The notes beneath the pieces were generated by a model that was not told where the DNA came from, searched no databases, and saw only the letters and a list, made by a program, of their open reading frames with translations. Shown one piece after another: positions 1-5,333 of a DNA stretch of 5,363 nt. The stretch comes from Patescibacteria group bacterium (GTDB lineage Bacteria > Patescibacteriota > Microgenomatia > UBA12405 > JAHJSD01): the NCBI GenBank assembly GCA_018830585.1, contig JAHJSD010000010.1, positions 1 to 5,363 of the forward strand, written 5' to 3'. The position numbers were made by a program, and so were the translations under genes. Positions within the stretch are counted from its first letter, which is position 1. Every line of letters begins with the position of its first letter.

Positions 1-44
1 CACCTCCGAGGAGTCCATTCGGCCACCTCGCAGGAGTGATTTCG
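1..44. repeat. Degenerate 23-bp tandem direct repeat at the window edge
   Basis: Two consecutive units share CACCTC, then AGGAGT, then TTCG at the same spacing (1-21 and 24-44), matching at 16 of 21 positions. The first unit can also fold locally (CTCC, GA, GGAG at 4-13). The repeat is cut by the window start, so its true extent is unknown. The rest of 45-90 shows nothing I can name. A reading frame open from the left edge reaches TGA at 65-67 and could be the tail of an upstream gene, but it is too short to judge. Confidence 0.35.
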
Positions 45-90
45 CTTATTTTATTCTTAAAGAGTGAACAGTTACTAAGCAGTCTTTCGG

Positions 91-119
91 TTGAAACTTT
101 TTTGACTAATCCCTATAAT
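91..119 (+). promoter_or_regulatory. Sigma-70-type promoter of the operon (TTGAAA-17-TATAAT)
   Basis: The -35 element TTGAAA (91-96, five of six consensus bases) is separated by exactly 17 bp from a perfect -10 TATAAT (114-119). Transcription would be expected to start about 6-10 bases after the -10, at 125-129, where the ATG of the first gene lies. This makes the mRNA leaderless or nearly so. A second TTGACT at 102-107 is too close to the -10 to serve as its -35. No operator-like dyad is visible next to it. Confidence 0.75.
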
Positions 120-128
120 CAAAAATAC

Positions 129-1328
129 ATGTTTAAGCATCTTTTAAAATTTTTTCTTCTTTCTCAGCTGATTTTAATAATTGCCTGGTTTTTAGGAGAA
201 AAGTTTATTCCTATCGGAAGCGAAACCTTTTTGGGCAAAAACCTGGGGGAGTCCGTTGACAATTCACTGCTTTGGTCCAGAGCCAATTTTGATGGAGTTC
301 ATCATATTTCTATTGCCCGTTCCGGTTATGGTTATCTCCAGCAGGCTTTCTTTCCCTTTTACGCTAAACTGATTTCTTTTTCCCAGCCGTTATTTAAAAA
401 TTTTATTCTTTCGGGTATTTTTGTTTCTTTAATTTCTTTTTTCCTTTCTTTGATTGCCTTCGCCGACCTTCTCAAATTAGAAGGAGAAAAAGAAGAAACG
501 ATCAAAAAGTCTCTTCTTTTTTTAATCCTTTTCCCTACCAGCTTTTACTTCAGTTTTGTTTATACCGAGTCGCTCTTTTTGTTTTTAGTCTTGCTTAGCT
601 TTTGGTTAGCCAAAAAACAGCAGTGGCTGCTGTCCGGTTTGGCCGCCGGACTGGCTTCCTATACCAGGTTAACGGGAATTTTTCTTTTACCGGCGCTTTT
701 ATACCAATACAACCAAACTCAGGCGGCAAGAGGAATGAAAGAACGGTTTGCCGCCGTTAAAAAGGATTTTTTCAGCCGGTTTAACCTTAATTATTTTCGT
801 TATTTCGTCAGGACCAGGATTAATCATTTCAAAAACTTGGTCTTTATCCTCTTTTCTTCCTGGGGCCTTCTTCTTTATATGCGGTTTTTGAAAAATACTA
901 CCGGAGACCCGCTTTATTTCATTAGGGTCCAGCCTGATTTTGGGGCGCAGAGAAGTATTGGCAGGATAATTATGATTTATCAGGTGTTTTGGCGTTATTT
1001 AAAAATGATTTTTACCGTGAACCCCAGGTCATTTATTTATTTTGATGTTTGGGTGGAGTTAGTGATCACCTTGATTTTCCTTTACCTTTTGCTTTTTTTG
1101 TGGTTTAGGACTAAAAATTACCGCCCCTGGTTAATTTTTTCGACCTTGGCTTATCTTTTGCCCAGCTTGACCGGCACTTTCTCTTCGATGCCAAGATATG
1201 TTTTGGCATGTTTCCCTTGTTTTCTGATCTTGGCCAAAATGAAACTCCCGAAAGTCCTCTACTTTATTAGCGGACTGGGATTTTTAATCTTCAGCGGCCT
1301 GTTTATGAGAGGCTATTGGATTGCTTGA
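129..1328 (+). CDS. PIG-V/Gpi18-like integral membrane glycosyltransferase (GT-C fold)
   Basis: This 399-residue polytopic membrane protein resembles the PIG-V/Gpi18 mannosyltransferase family (GT76-like). In that family a lipid-phosphate sugar, classically dolichyl-phosphate mannose, donates a sugar on the non-cytoplasmic face. Family signatures visible are an N-terminal helix (about 4-22), an outer-loop motif NFDGVHHISIARSGY (53-67) corresponding to the WDxxHY...IAxxGY pattern with catalytic-type Asp55, AFFPFY (73-78), PTSFYFSFVYTESLF (136-150), SGLAAGLASYTRLTG (169-183), and SSMPRYVLACFP near the C-terminus (352-363). A basic cytoplasmic loop lies at about 198-236. The usual Trp before the Asp is Phe here. 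I chose ATG at 129 because an upstream GTG (36) would place the promoter inside the gene, its GGAG abuts the start with no spacing, and the extra 31 residues do not look like the family. It is the first gene of the operon. Donor and acceptor sugars are not predictable; a mannose-like donor is inference from the family. Confidence 0.82.
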   Translation: MFKHLLKFFLLSQLILIIAWFLGEKFIPIGSETFLGKNLGESVDNSLLWSRANFDGVHHISIARSGYGYLQQAFFPFYAKLISFSQPLFKNFILSGIFVSLISFFLSLIAFADLLKLEGEKEETIKKSLLFLILFPTSFYFSFVYTESLFLFLVLLSFWLAKKQQWLLSGLAAGLASYTRLTGIFLLPALLYQYNQTQAARGMKERFAAVKKDFFSRFNLNYFRYFVRTRINHFKNLVFILFSSWGLLLYMRFLKNTTGDPLYFIRVQPDFGAQRSIGRIIMIYQVFWRYLKMIFTVNPRSFIYFDVWVELVITLIFLYLLLFLWFRTKNYRPWLIFSTLAYLLPSLTGTFSSMPRYVLACFPCFLILAKMKLPKVLYFISGLGFLIFSGLFMRGYWIA

Positions 1329-1335
1329 ATCGGCC

Positions 1336-2793
1336 ATGGCTAAGCGTACTTTTGTTTTTGGCTTGGATGGGGCCAGCTGGAAAATAATTGACGGATTGAT
1401 TAAGAAGGGCAGTCTTCCTTTTTTTAAAAAAATCACTTCTCAGGGTATCAAAAGAAACTTAATCAGCACTGTTCCGCCAAGGACGGCTCCGGCCTGGGCC
1501 TCTTTTGCTACCGGCTTAAGTCCTGCGAAACATGGTATTATTGATTTTTTTGCCGAAGAAGATCCGTTTGGTAAAGAAAACCGGGAAATTGTCAGCGGCA
1601 GAATGATTAAAGGTAAGCGATTTTGGGAGAAATGGCCTAAAGATGTGGGCAAAATAGCCTTAATCAACCTGCCGTTAACCTATCCTGTTTCAAAAATAAA
1701 CGGGGTGATGGTTTCTTCTCTTTTGACTCCAAACGGCCGCAAGTGGTTTTATCCGAACAAGCTCGGAAAAGTTCTTAAGAGTGTCGGCTACCGGATTGAA
1801 GATTTTAATTTTTTGAGCAAGATTTATCTTAGCAAAACCTCTTCCCGGGAAAAGTTTCTGGAAATTGAAAAAATGGCTAATGCCAAGTTTGAACTGGCGG
1901 ACCAACTGATAAGCAAGAAAGATTGGCAATTTTTCTTTCTTCTCTTCAGTGAAACAGACTGGATTCAGCATCTTTTCTGGAGGGGCCAGCAGACAATTAA
2001 GATTTATCAGCAAATAGATGCCTATTTGGGAAAATTGTATCACCTCTTAGTAAAAAAATATGGGGCCAGGAATTTTTATTTCTTTATTGTTTCCGACCAT
2101 GGTTTTCATTCCTCTCCGAAAACCTACTTCAATCTTTATCCTTGGCTAAGAAAGGAAGGCTTTTTGAAACCTTCCTTAAAAGTTTCGTTGGCAAGAATCT
2201 TTAGAAAAATCGACTTTCGGCAGAAAGACAAGACTGCCAGCCGGTTTAACGGATGGGGGGAGACTAATCTGTTAAAAATAGACTCTTTTGGTATCCGGAT
2301 TAACCGCCGGGTTTTAAATCAGGATTTTGACCGGTTCAGAGAAAAACTGATTTTTTCTCTTAAAGAGTTAAAATATGAAAACAAAAGAAGGGTCTTTGGT
2401 TTGGTGACAAAAGGAGAAGACTTGTACCCCGGAGGTCAAAAAGGCAGGCTCTGGGATATAACTTTTTTAACTAATCCTTACTTTGCCATCGGCCCCTGTT
2501 CGATAGAAAGGAAAATTTTTGTCGCCAGGACCACCGGGATTAAGGCAATCCACGATTCCGACAGGAAAGGGATTTTCTTGGCCAAAGGAGTTGGAATTAA
2601 AAAGCTTTTAGGTGATTGTCTGGACAAAGATATCTATATCTGGGACATGCCCGCTCTTTTCAGTAAAGCTTTGGAGATAGACTGGCCGGTTGGAGAGAAA
2701 AAACGTAAAATCAAGACCGGGTTAGCAAGGTCTTTAACCAAAAAAGAAAAAGAGGGTATTTTTGAAAGGTTAAAATCATTAGGTTATGTTTAA
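1336..2793 (+). CDS. Alkaline-phosphatase-superfamily phosphodiesterase/phosphatase (type I phosphodiesterase/nucleotide pyrophosphatase-like)
   Basis: This 485-residue protein hydrolyses or transfers phosphate esters through a two-metal (typically zinc) site and a Thr nucleophile. All expected active-site positions can be read: Asp11 (FGLDGA), nucleophile Thr50 (PPRTAPAWASFATG), Asp208 and His212 (TDWIQH), Asp254 and His255 (SDHGF), and His406 (KAIHDSDRKGIF). The PAKHGI segment after the nucleophile and the closing RLKSLGYV are also typical of prokaryotic members. There is no signal peptide or membrane helix, so it should act in the cytosol or at the inner membrane face. ATG 1336 was preferred over TTG 1321 because MAKRTFVFGLDGAS puts the first metal ligand at the usual distance from the start. 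It begins 7 bases after the first gene with no good Shine-Dalgarno. The substrate is unknown; the neighbours suggest a sugar- or lipid-phosphate. A nucleotide pyrophosphatase or phosphoglycerate-mutase-like role is less likely but not excluded. Confidence 0.85.
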   Translation: MAKRTFVFGLDGASWKIIDGLIKKGSLPFFKKITSQGIKRNLISTVPPRTAPAWASFATGLSPAKHGIIDFFAEEDPFGKENREIVSGRMIKGKRFWEKWPKDVGKIALINLPLTYPVSKINGVMVSSLLTPNGRKWFYPNKLGKVLKSVGYRIEDFNFLSKIYLSKTSSREKFLEIEKMANAKFELADQLISKKDWQFFFLLFSETDWIQHLFWRGQQTIKIYQQIDAYLGKLYHLLVKKYGARNFYFFIVSDHGFHSSPKTYFNLYPWLRKEGFLKPSLKVSLARIFRKIDFRQKDKTASRFNGWGETNLLKIDSFGIRINRRVLNQDFDRFREKLIFSLKELKYENKRRVFGLVTKGEDLYPGGQKGRLWDITFLTNPYFAIGPCSIERKIFVARTTGIKAIHDSDRKGIFLAKGVGIKKLLGDCLDKDIYIWDMPALFSKALEIDWPVGEKKRKIKTGLARSLTKKEKEGIFERLKSLGYV

Positions 2794-4066
2794 ATTTTTT
2801 AAAACAAAATTTTTTAAGGGCAGTCTTTTTTTATTTGCCAGTTCAACGCTGACAAGCGCGATTAACTATTTTTACCACCTTTTGTTAGGCAGGATGTTGG
2901 GTCCGGCCGACTACGGCACCTTAGCCTCGCTGATTTCATTGACTTATTTATTAGGTATCCCGAGCGCAGCGTTGAGTTTGGTAATCATGAAATTTATTTC
3001 TTCTTTTCATGGTAAAAAAAAGTTTGTTAATATTTACTATTTTGTTCATCGTTTAGTCGGTAAATTATTCAGATTAGAAATCTTTTTAGCGCCGTGTTTG
3101 TTGATCGCTTCTCCTTTAGTAGCAAAATTTCTCCACACGGGCTCTTTTTTAACGGTTTTCCTTATTTTTGCTTCCAGTTTGATCGGCGTGCTTTCGCTAG
3201 TAAACAACTCGGCCTTGCAGGGGATGTTAAGATTTGGCTGCCTTTCCTTTTTGGGAATTTTCTCGTCATTAGTCAAACTACTGCTTTCTGTTTTAACGGT
3301 ATTAATCGGTTGGCGGGTTTTCGGCGCTTCGCTTTCTTTCTTTTTAACCGCTTTGTTTGGTCTTGCTTTAAGCCGTTTTTTTGTCGGAAGAGTTTTAAGG
3401 AAGCCCAAGGCCGCTGTTAATCTTGATGTCAATTTTGATAAAAGAGCATTAGTGAAGTATGCTTTGCCGGTGCTTTTCTCCACCGCCGCCTTTACCTCTC
3501 TTTACACTACCGATATTATTTTGGCAAAACATTTTTTAGTGGAAACGGAAGCCGGTTTTTATGCCGGGTTGGCCAATTTAGGAAAGATTGTTTTTTTTGC
3601 CAGCGGTCCGATATTTTCAGTGATGTTTCCGTTAATCTCCCGCGCTTTTGAAAGGGGCAAGAACTACCGGAAAATTTTCGGAACCAGCTTCTTGGTGGTT
3701 TTGTCAATTTCTTTAGCGGTGGTCTTAAGTTACTTTATTTTTCCGGAGTTGATGGTAAAAATACTTTATGGCGACCAGTACCTGCCGGCGGCCCGGTATT
3801 TACCTCTTTTTGGCATATTCCTTGGTTTTTATTCGCTTTCTTATTTAACAGTTAATTTCTTTCTTTCCATAAGAGAGGTTGCCGTGGTCCTTTTTCCTGT
3901 TGCCGCCGCTCTGGTTCAGATTCTGGCAATTTTATTTTTTCACCAAAGCTTATCTCAGTTAATTTCGGTTTCCATTTTCGTTTTGGGGATTCTTTTGGCC
4001 CTTTTGTTGTTGTATTATCTTTTTAAGATATGGCCGAAAAAAAAGATACTAAACTGCTTTCGGTAA
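2786..4066 (+). CDS. Wzx/MATE-like polysaccharide flippase (oligosaccharide exporter)
   Basis: This 426-residue membrane protein has about twelve hydrophobic segments (roughly 12-30, 45-70, 97-115, 121-140, 152-176, 180-200, 224-245, 262-285, 300-320, 337-360, 365-385 and 391-413). That is the size and topology of polysaccharide biosynthesis/export flippases, which move lipid-linked oligosaccharides across the cytoplasmic membrane. Family features include a basic N-terminus (MFKFFKTKFFKG), LLLGRMLGPADYGTLASLISL just after helix 1 (about 32-52), and TTDIILAKHFL...AGFYAGLANLGK at the start of the second half (241-267). The ATG overlaps the phosphodiesterase stop by 8 bases, pointing to translational coupling. 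The basic tail WPKKKILNCFR is encoded within the overlap with the next gene, where an A8 run permits -1 slippage. The exported glycan cannot be inferred, and no polymerase or ligase is visible in the window. Confidence 0.87.
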   Translation: MFKFFKTKFFKGSLFLFASSTLTSAINYFYHLLLGRMLGPADYGTLASLISLTYLLGIPSAALSLVIMKFISSFHGKKKFVNIYYFVHRLVGKLFRLEIFLAPCLLIASPLVAKFLHTGSFLTVFLIFASSLIGVLSLVNNSALQGMLRFGCLSFLGIFSSLVKLLLSVLTVLIGWRVFGASLSFFLTALFGLALSRFFVGRVLRKPKAAVNLDVNFDKRALVKYALPVLFSTAAFTSLYTTDIILAKHFLVETEAGFYAGLANLGKIVFFASGPIFSVMFPLISRAFERGKNYRKIFGTSFLVVLSISLAVVLSYFIFPELMVKILYGDQYLPAARYLPLFGIFLGFYSLSYLTVNFFLSIREVAVVLFPVAAALVQILAILFFHQSLSQLISVSIFVLGILLALLLLYYLFKIWPKKKILNCFR

Positions 4067-4839
4067 TCATTCCTGCCTATAAGAAGGAGGCGACCATCCT
4101 TAGCGAAATAAAAAAGATTAAGGAGGTACTGGAGAGAATCCGTTATGATTATGAAATTATTGTTGTTGTTGACGGCCGGGTAGACAAAACTTATCAGCAG
4201 GCCAAAAAAGCTTCTTCGGCAAAAATCAGGGTATACCAGTACAAAAATAACAAAGGGAAGGGGTATGCTATTCGCTACGGTATGGCTAGAGCCAAAGGGG
4301 ATCCGATCGCCTTTATCGATGCCGGTATGGAAATAGACCCCAACGGAATTAGTATCGCTTTGGAACATATGGAATGGTATCGGGCGGATATTATTGTCGG
4401 TTCGAAAAGACACCCCGCTTCCCAGGTGAGTTATCCTTTTCAGCGAAAGGTAATCAGTTTTGCTTACCAGCGTTTCGTCAGATTTTTTACCGGTTTAAAC
4501 GTCAGTGACACTCAGGCAGGATTGAAGATTTATCGAAGAAAGGTTCTGGAAGAAACCCTTCCCCGATTATTAGTTAAGCGCTATGCTTTTGACTTGGAAT
4601 TTTTAGTAGTTGCTCATCATCTTGGTTTTAGAAAAATATATGAGGCGCCGATTAAGCTTAATTACAACTTTGGGGACATCCACGCCACCGACCTGTTTGG
4701 CGTTAACGGAATGCAAGGGTCTTTGGTTGATACCTTGGCGATAATTTATCGGCTTAGAATACTTCGCTATTATGATGACGGAAATAAGAGAAAATGGCGC
4801 TACGACCCGGATCTTGATTTTAAGATCAATATCGGTTGA
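4030..4839 (+). CDS. Family 2 glycosyltransferase, DPM1/polyprenyl-phosphate glycosyltransferase-like
   Basis: This 269-residue protein has a GT-A fold with no membrane helices, close in size to soluble DPM1-type enzymes that move a sugar from a nucleotide donor to polyprenyl phosphate on the cytoplasmic face. Visible motifs are LLSVIIPAYKKEATIL (9-24), EIIVVVDGRVDKT (42-54), NNKGKGYAIRYGMARAKGD (73-91), the DXD-position segment FIDAGMEIDP (95-104), IIVGSKRHP (121-129), VSDTQAGLKIYRR (158-170) and YAFDLEFL (185-192). Two canonical acidic positions differ: the usual DDGS reads VDGR, and the DAD motif reads DAG. ATG 4030 is the only plausible start because the first strand begins at residue 9. 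It therefore overlaps the flippase by 37 bases in the -1 frame. It probably charges the lipid carrier used by the membrane glycosyltransferase or starts the lipid-linked glycan. Sugar specificity is unknown, and a role as an ordinary sugar-adding GT2 is possible. Confidence 0.85.
   Translation: MAEKKDTKLLSVIIPAYKKEATILSEIKKIKEVLERIRYDYEIIVVVDGRVDKTYQQAKKASSAKIRVYQYKNNKGKGYAIRYGMARAKGDPIAFIDAGMEIDPNGISIALEHMEWYRADIIVGSKRHPASQVSYPFQRKVISFAYQRFVRFFTGLNVSDTQAGLKIYRRKVLEETLPRLLVKRYAFDLEFLVVAHHLGFRKIYEAPIKLNYNFGDIHATDLFGVNGMQGSLVDTLAIIYRLRILRYYDDGNKRKWRYDPDLDFKINIG
4037..4045 (+). other. A8G slippery run in the flippase/GT2 overlap (candidate -1 frameshift site)
   Basis: In the flippase frame this reads AAA AAA AAG, so the dnaX-type heptamer A AAA AAG occupies 4039-4045 in the correct phase. 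A -1 slip would enter the downstream glycosyltransferase frame and give a tail of ...WPKKKDTKLLSVIIP, fusing the two proteins. I see no Shine-Dalgarno-like stimulator just upstream and no strong hairpin just downstream. Ordinary overlapping translation from ATG 4030 explains the arrangement more simply. Confidence 0.3.
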
Positions 4840-4894
4840 AAATTTTCCGTTTTTATTCATAGAAAGCTAAAACCTTGACCTTGCGTCGGGAAGG

Positions 4895-4910
4895 ACCTGC
4901 CGGCAGAGGT
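4895..4910. repeat. Short GC-rich palindrome (core CTGCCGGCAG)
   Basis: A perfect 10-base palindrome at 4897-4906 sits inside ACCT...AGGT flanks (4895-4898 and 4907-4910). It has no loop as written, so it is better viewed as a DNA palindrome than a terminator. CTGCCGGCAG-containing motifs recur in candidate-phyla genomes as I remember them, but only one copy is visible here. Confidence 0.35.
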
Positions 4911-4949
4911 AGGAGCGATAATCAATAACATGAGCAAGATATCCTTTTC

Positions 4950-5057
4950 CGTCATTCTGACCCTGAGGCTTTGTCGAATGGGGAAGAATCCCCTAATCGT
5001 TGGCAATTTGCTCTATAGTAGGGGATCCTTCGTCATTAGGAATTCCTCAGGATGACG
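4950..5057. repeat. Palindromic repeat, full copy A
   Basis: The ends are inverted: CGTCATTCTGA at 4950-4960 against CCTCAGGATGACG at 5045-5057. An inner pair also matches, GAAGAATCCCCTA (4983-4995) against TAGGGGATCCTTC (5019-5031), 12 of 13 bases complementary around a 23-base loop. The left arm has an alternative local hairpin (GGGG/CCCC at 4980-4993). The right end is itself a near-palindrome, CGTCAT...ATGACG (5031-5057) around AGGAATTCCT (5038-5047). It carries no coding capacity, consistent with a small non-autonomous (MITE- or REP-like) element. Confidence 0.75.
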
Positions 5058-5061
5058 AAGA

Positions 5062-5091
5062 GAGGGTCATTAAAGACCATACTGAACCCTC
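5062..5091. repeat. Weak inverted repeat GAGGGT/ACCCTC
   Basis: A six-base stem (5062-5067 with 5086-5091) encloses an 18-base loop. A second pair, TTAAAG (5070-5075) and CTTTAA (5095-5100), competes with it. Either fold is marginal, and there is no T-run, so a terminator is unlikely. Confidence 0.3.
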
Positions 5092-5119
5092 GGGCTTTAA
5101 ACTGGGGCGGAAGTGGAAT

Positions 5120-5139
5120 CCGTGTCGTTTATGACACGG
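5120..5139. repeat. Perfect 7-bp stem-loop CCGTGTC/GACACGG
   Basis: The stem arms at 5120-5126 and 5133-5139 are perfectly complementary around a GTTTAT loop. The following bases (TACAAGAGG) are not T-rich on the plus strand, so it does not look like an intrinsic terminator. It is not part of the flanking repeat family. Confidence 0.55.
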
Positions 5140-5144
5140 TACAA

Positions 5145-5183
5145 GAGGTGATACTACCAACTTTAGTCGGTAGAGAATCACTC
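5145..5183. repeat. Extended imperfect stem-loop between repeat copies
   Basis: The inner stem CTACC (5154-5158) pairs with GGTAG (5169-5173), with AC/GT pairs above an A-C mismatch and a TTTA loop. The outer stem GAG(G)TGAT (5145-5152) pairs with ATCACTC (5177-5183), with one bulged G. The whole forms a long interrupted hairpin ending where the partial repeat copy starts. Function is unknown. Confidence 0.45.
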
Positions 5184-5213
5184 TGACCCTGAGGCTTTGT
5201 CGAAGGGAAAGAA
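5182..5213. repeat. Partial repeat: isolated left arm of the copy A type
   Basis: Bases 5182-5204 are identical to 4956-4978 in copy A (23 of 23), and similarity continues loosely to 5213 (GGGAAAGAA against GGGGAAGAA). No matching right arm follows; instead the next full copy begins at 5227. This is a solitary arm, left by deletion or by insertion of the next copy. Confidence 0.7.
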
Positions 5214-5226
5214 CCGTCTTGTTTAC

Positions 5227-5320
5227 CGTCATTCTGAGCGTAGCGAAGAATCCCCTAATCGTTGGCACATTGCTCTCTCGACGGGATCCTTCGCTCCGTG
5301 AGACTCTGCTCAGGATGACG
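5227..5320. repeat. Palindromic repeat, full copy B
   Basis: The terminal arms CGTCATTCTGAGC (5227-5239) and GCTCAGGATGACG (5308-5320) are complementary at 12 of 13 positions. The inner arms AGCGAAGAATCCC (5242-5254) and GGGATCCTTCGCT (5283-5295) also match at 12 of 13. Between inner and outer arms the right side carries about 12 extra bases (5296-5307) absent from the left. A 23-base stretch (5245-5267) covering an arm and part of the loop is identical to 4983-5005 in copy A. Confidence 0.75.
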
Positions 5321-5333
5321 ACCGGAGTAACTT

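Noticed and set aside
1..33. Minus-strand tRNA-Ser/Leu-like segment GAGGTGGCCGAATGG (complement of 15-29)
   Set aside because: The 3' side of the D-stem (GGC) and the usual A21 region are missing, and the window ends before an anticodon arm could be checked.
36..128. GTG start at 36 extending the first gene by 31 residues
   Set aside because: The extension contains a near-consensus promoter, its GGAG directly abuts the GTG, and the added residues do not match the family; ATG 129 is the better start.
1440..2043. Minus-strand open frames opposite the phosphodiesterase gene
   Set aside because: They lie antisense to a gene with a full set of active-site motifs and show no recognisable domain; they are shadows.
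3046..3707. Open frames on both strands within the flippase gene
   Set aside because: They have low-complexity, Lys/Arg- or Phe-rich translations with no family features, and lie fully inside a convincing membrane protein gene.
4833..4857. Intrinsic terminator at the end of the operon (CGG...CCG then TTTTTATT)
   Set aside because: Only three GC pairs form, with mismatches inside and no proper loop; too weak to call.
4875..4922. Second promoter TTGACC ... GATAAT
   Set aside because: The spacer is 36 bp, far from the 16-18 bp needed, and no gene follows.
4930..5055. Small plus-strand open frame of 41 codons (MSKISFSVILTLRL...)
   Set aside because: Most of it is translated repeat copy A, and the AGGAG upstream is about 14 bases from the ATG; no support as a gene.
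5047..5268. Minus-strand open frame of 73 codons across the repeats
   Set aside because: The translation includes FFATLRMT-type phrases that come from the palindromic repeat itself, a common spurious call.
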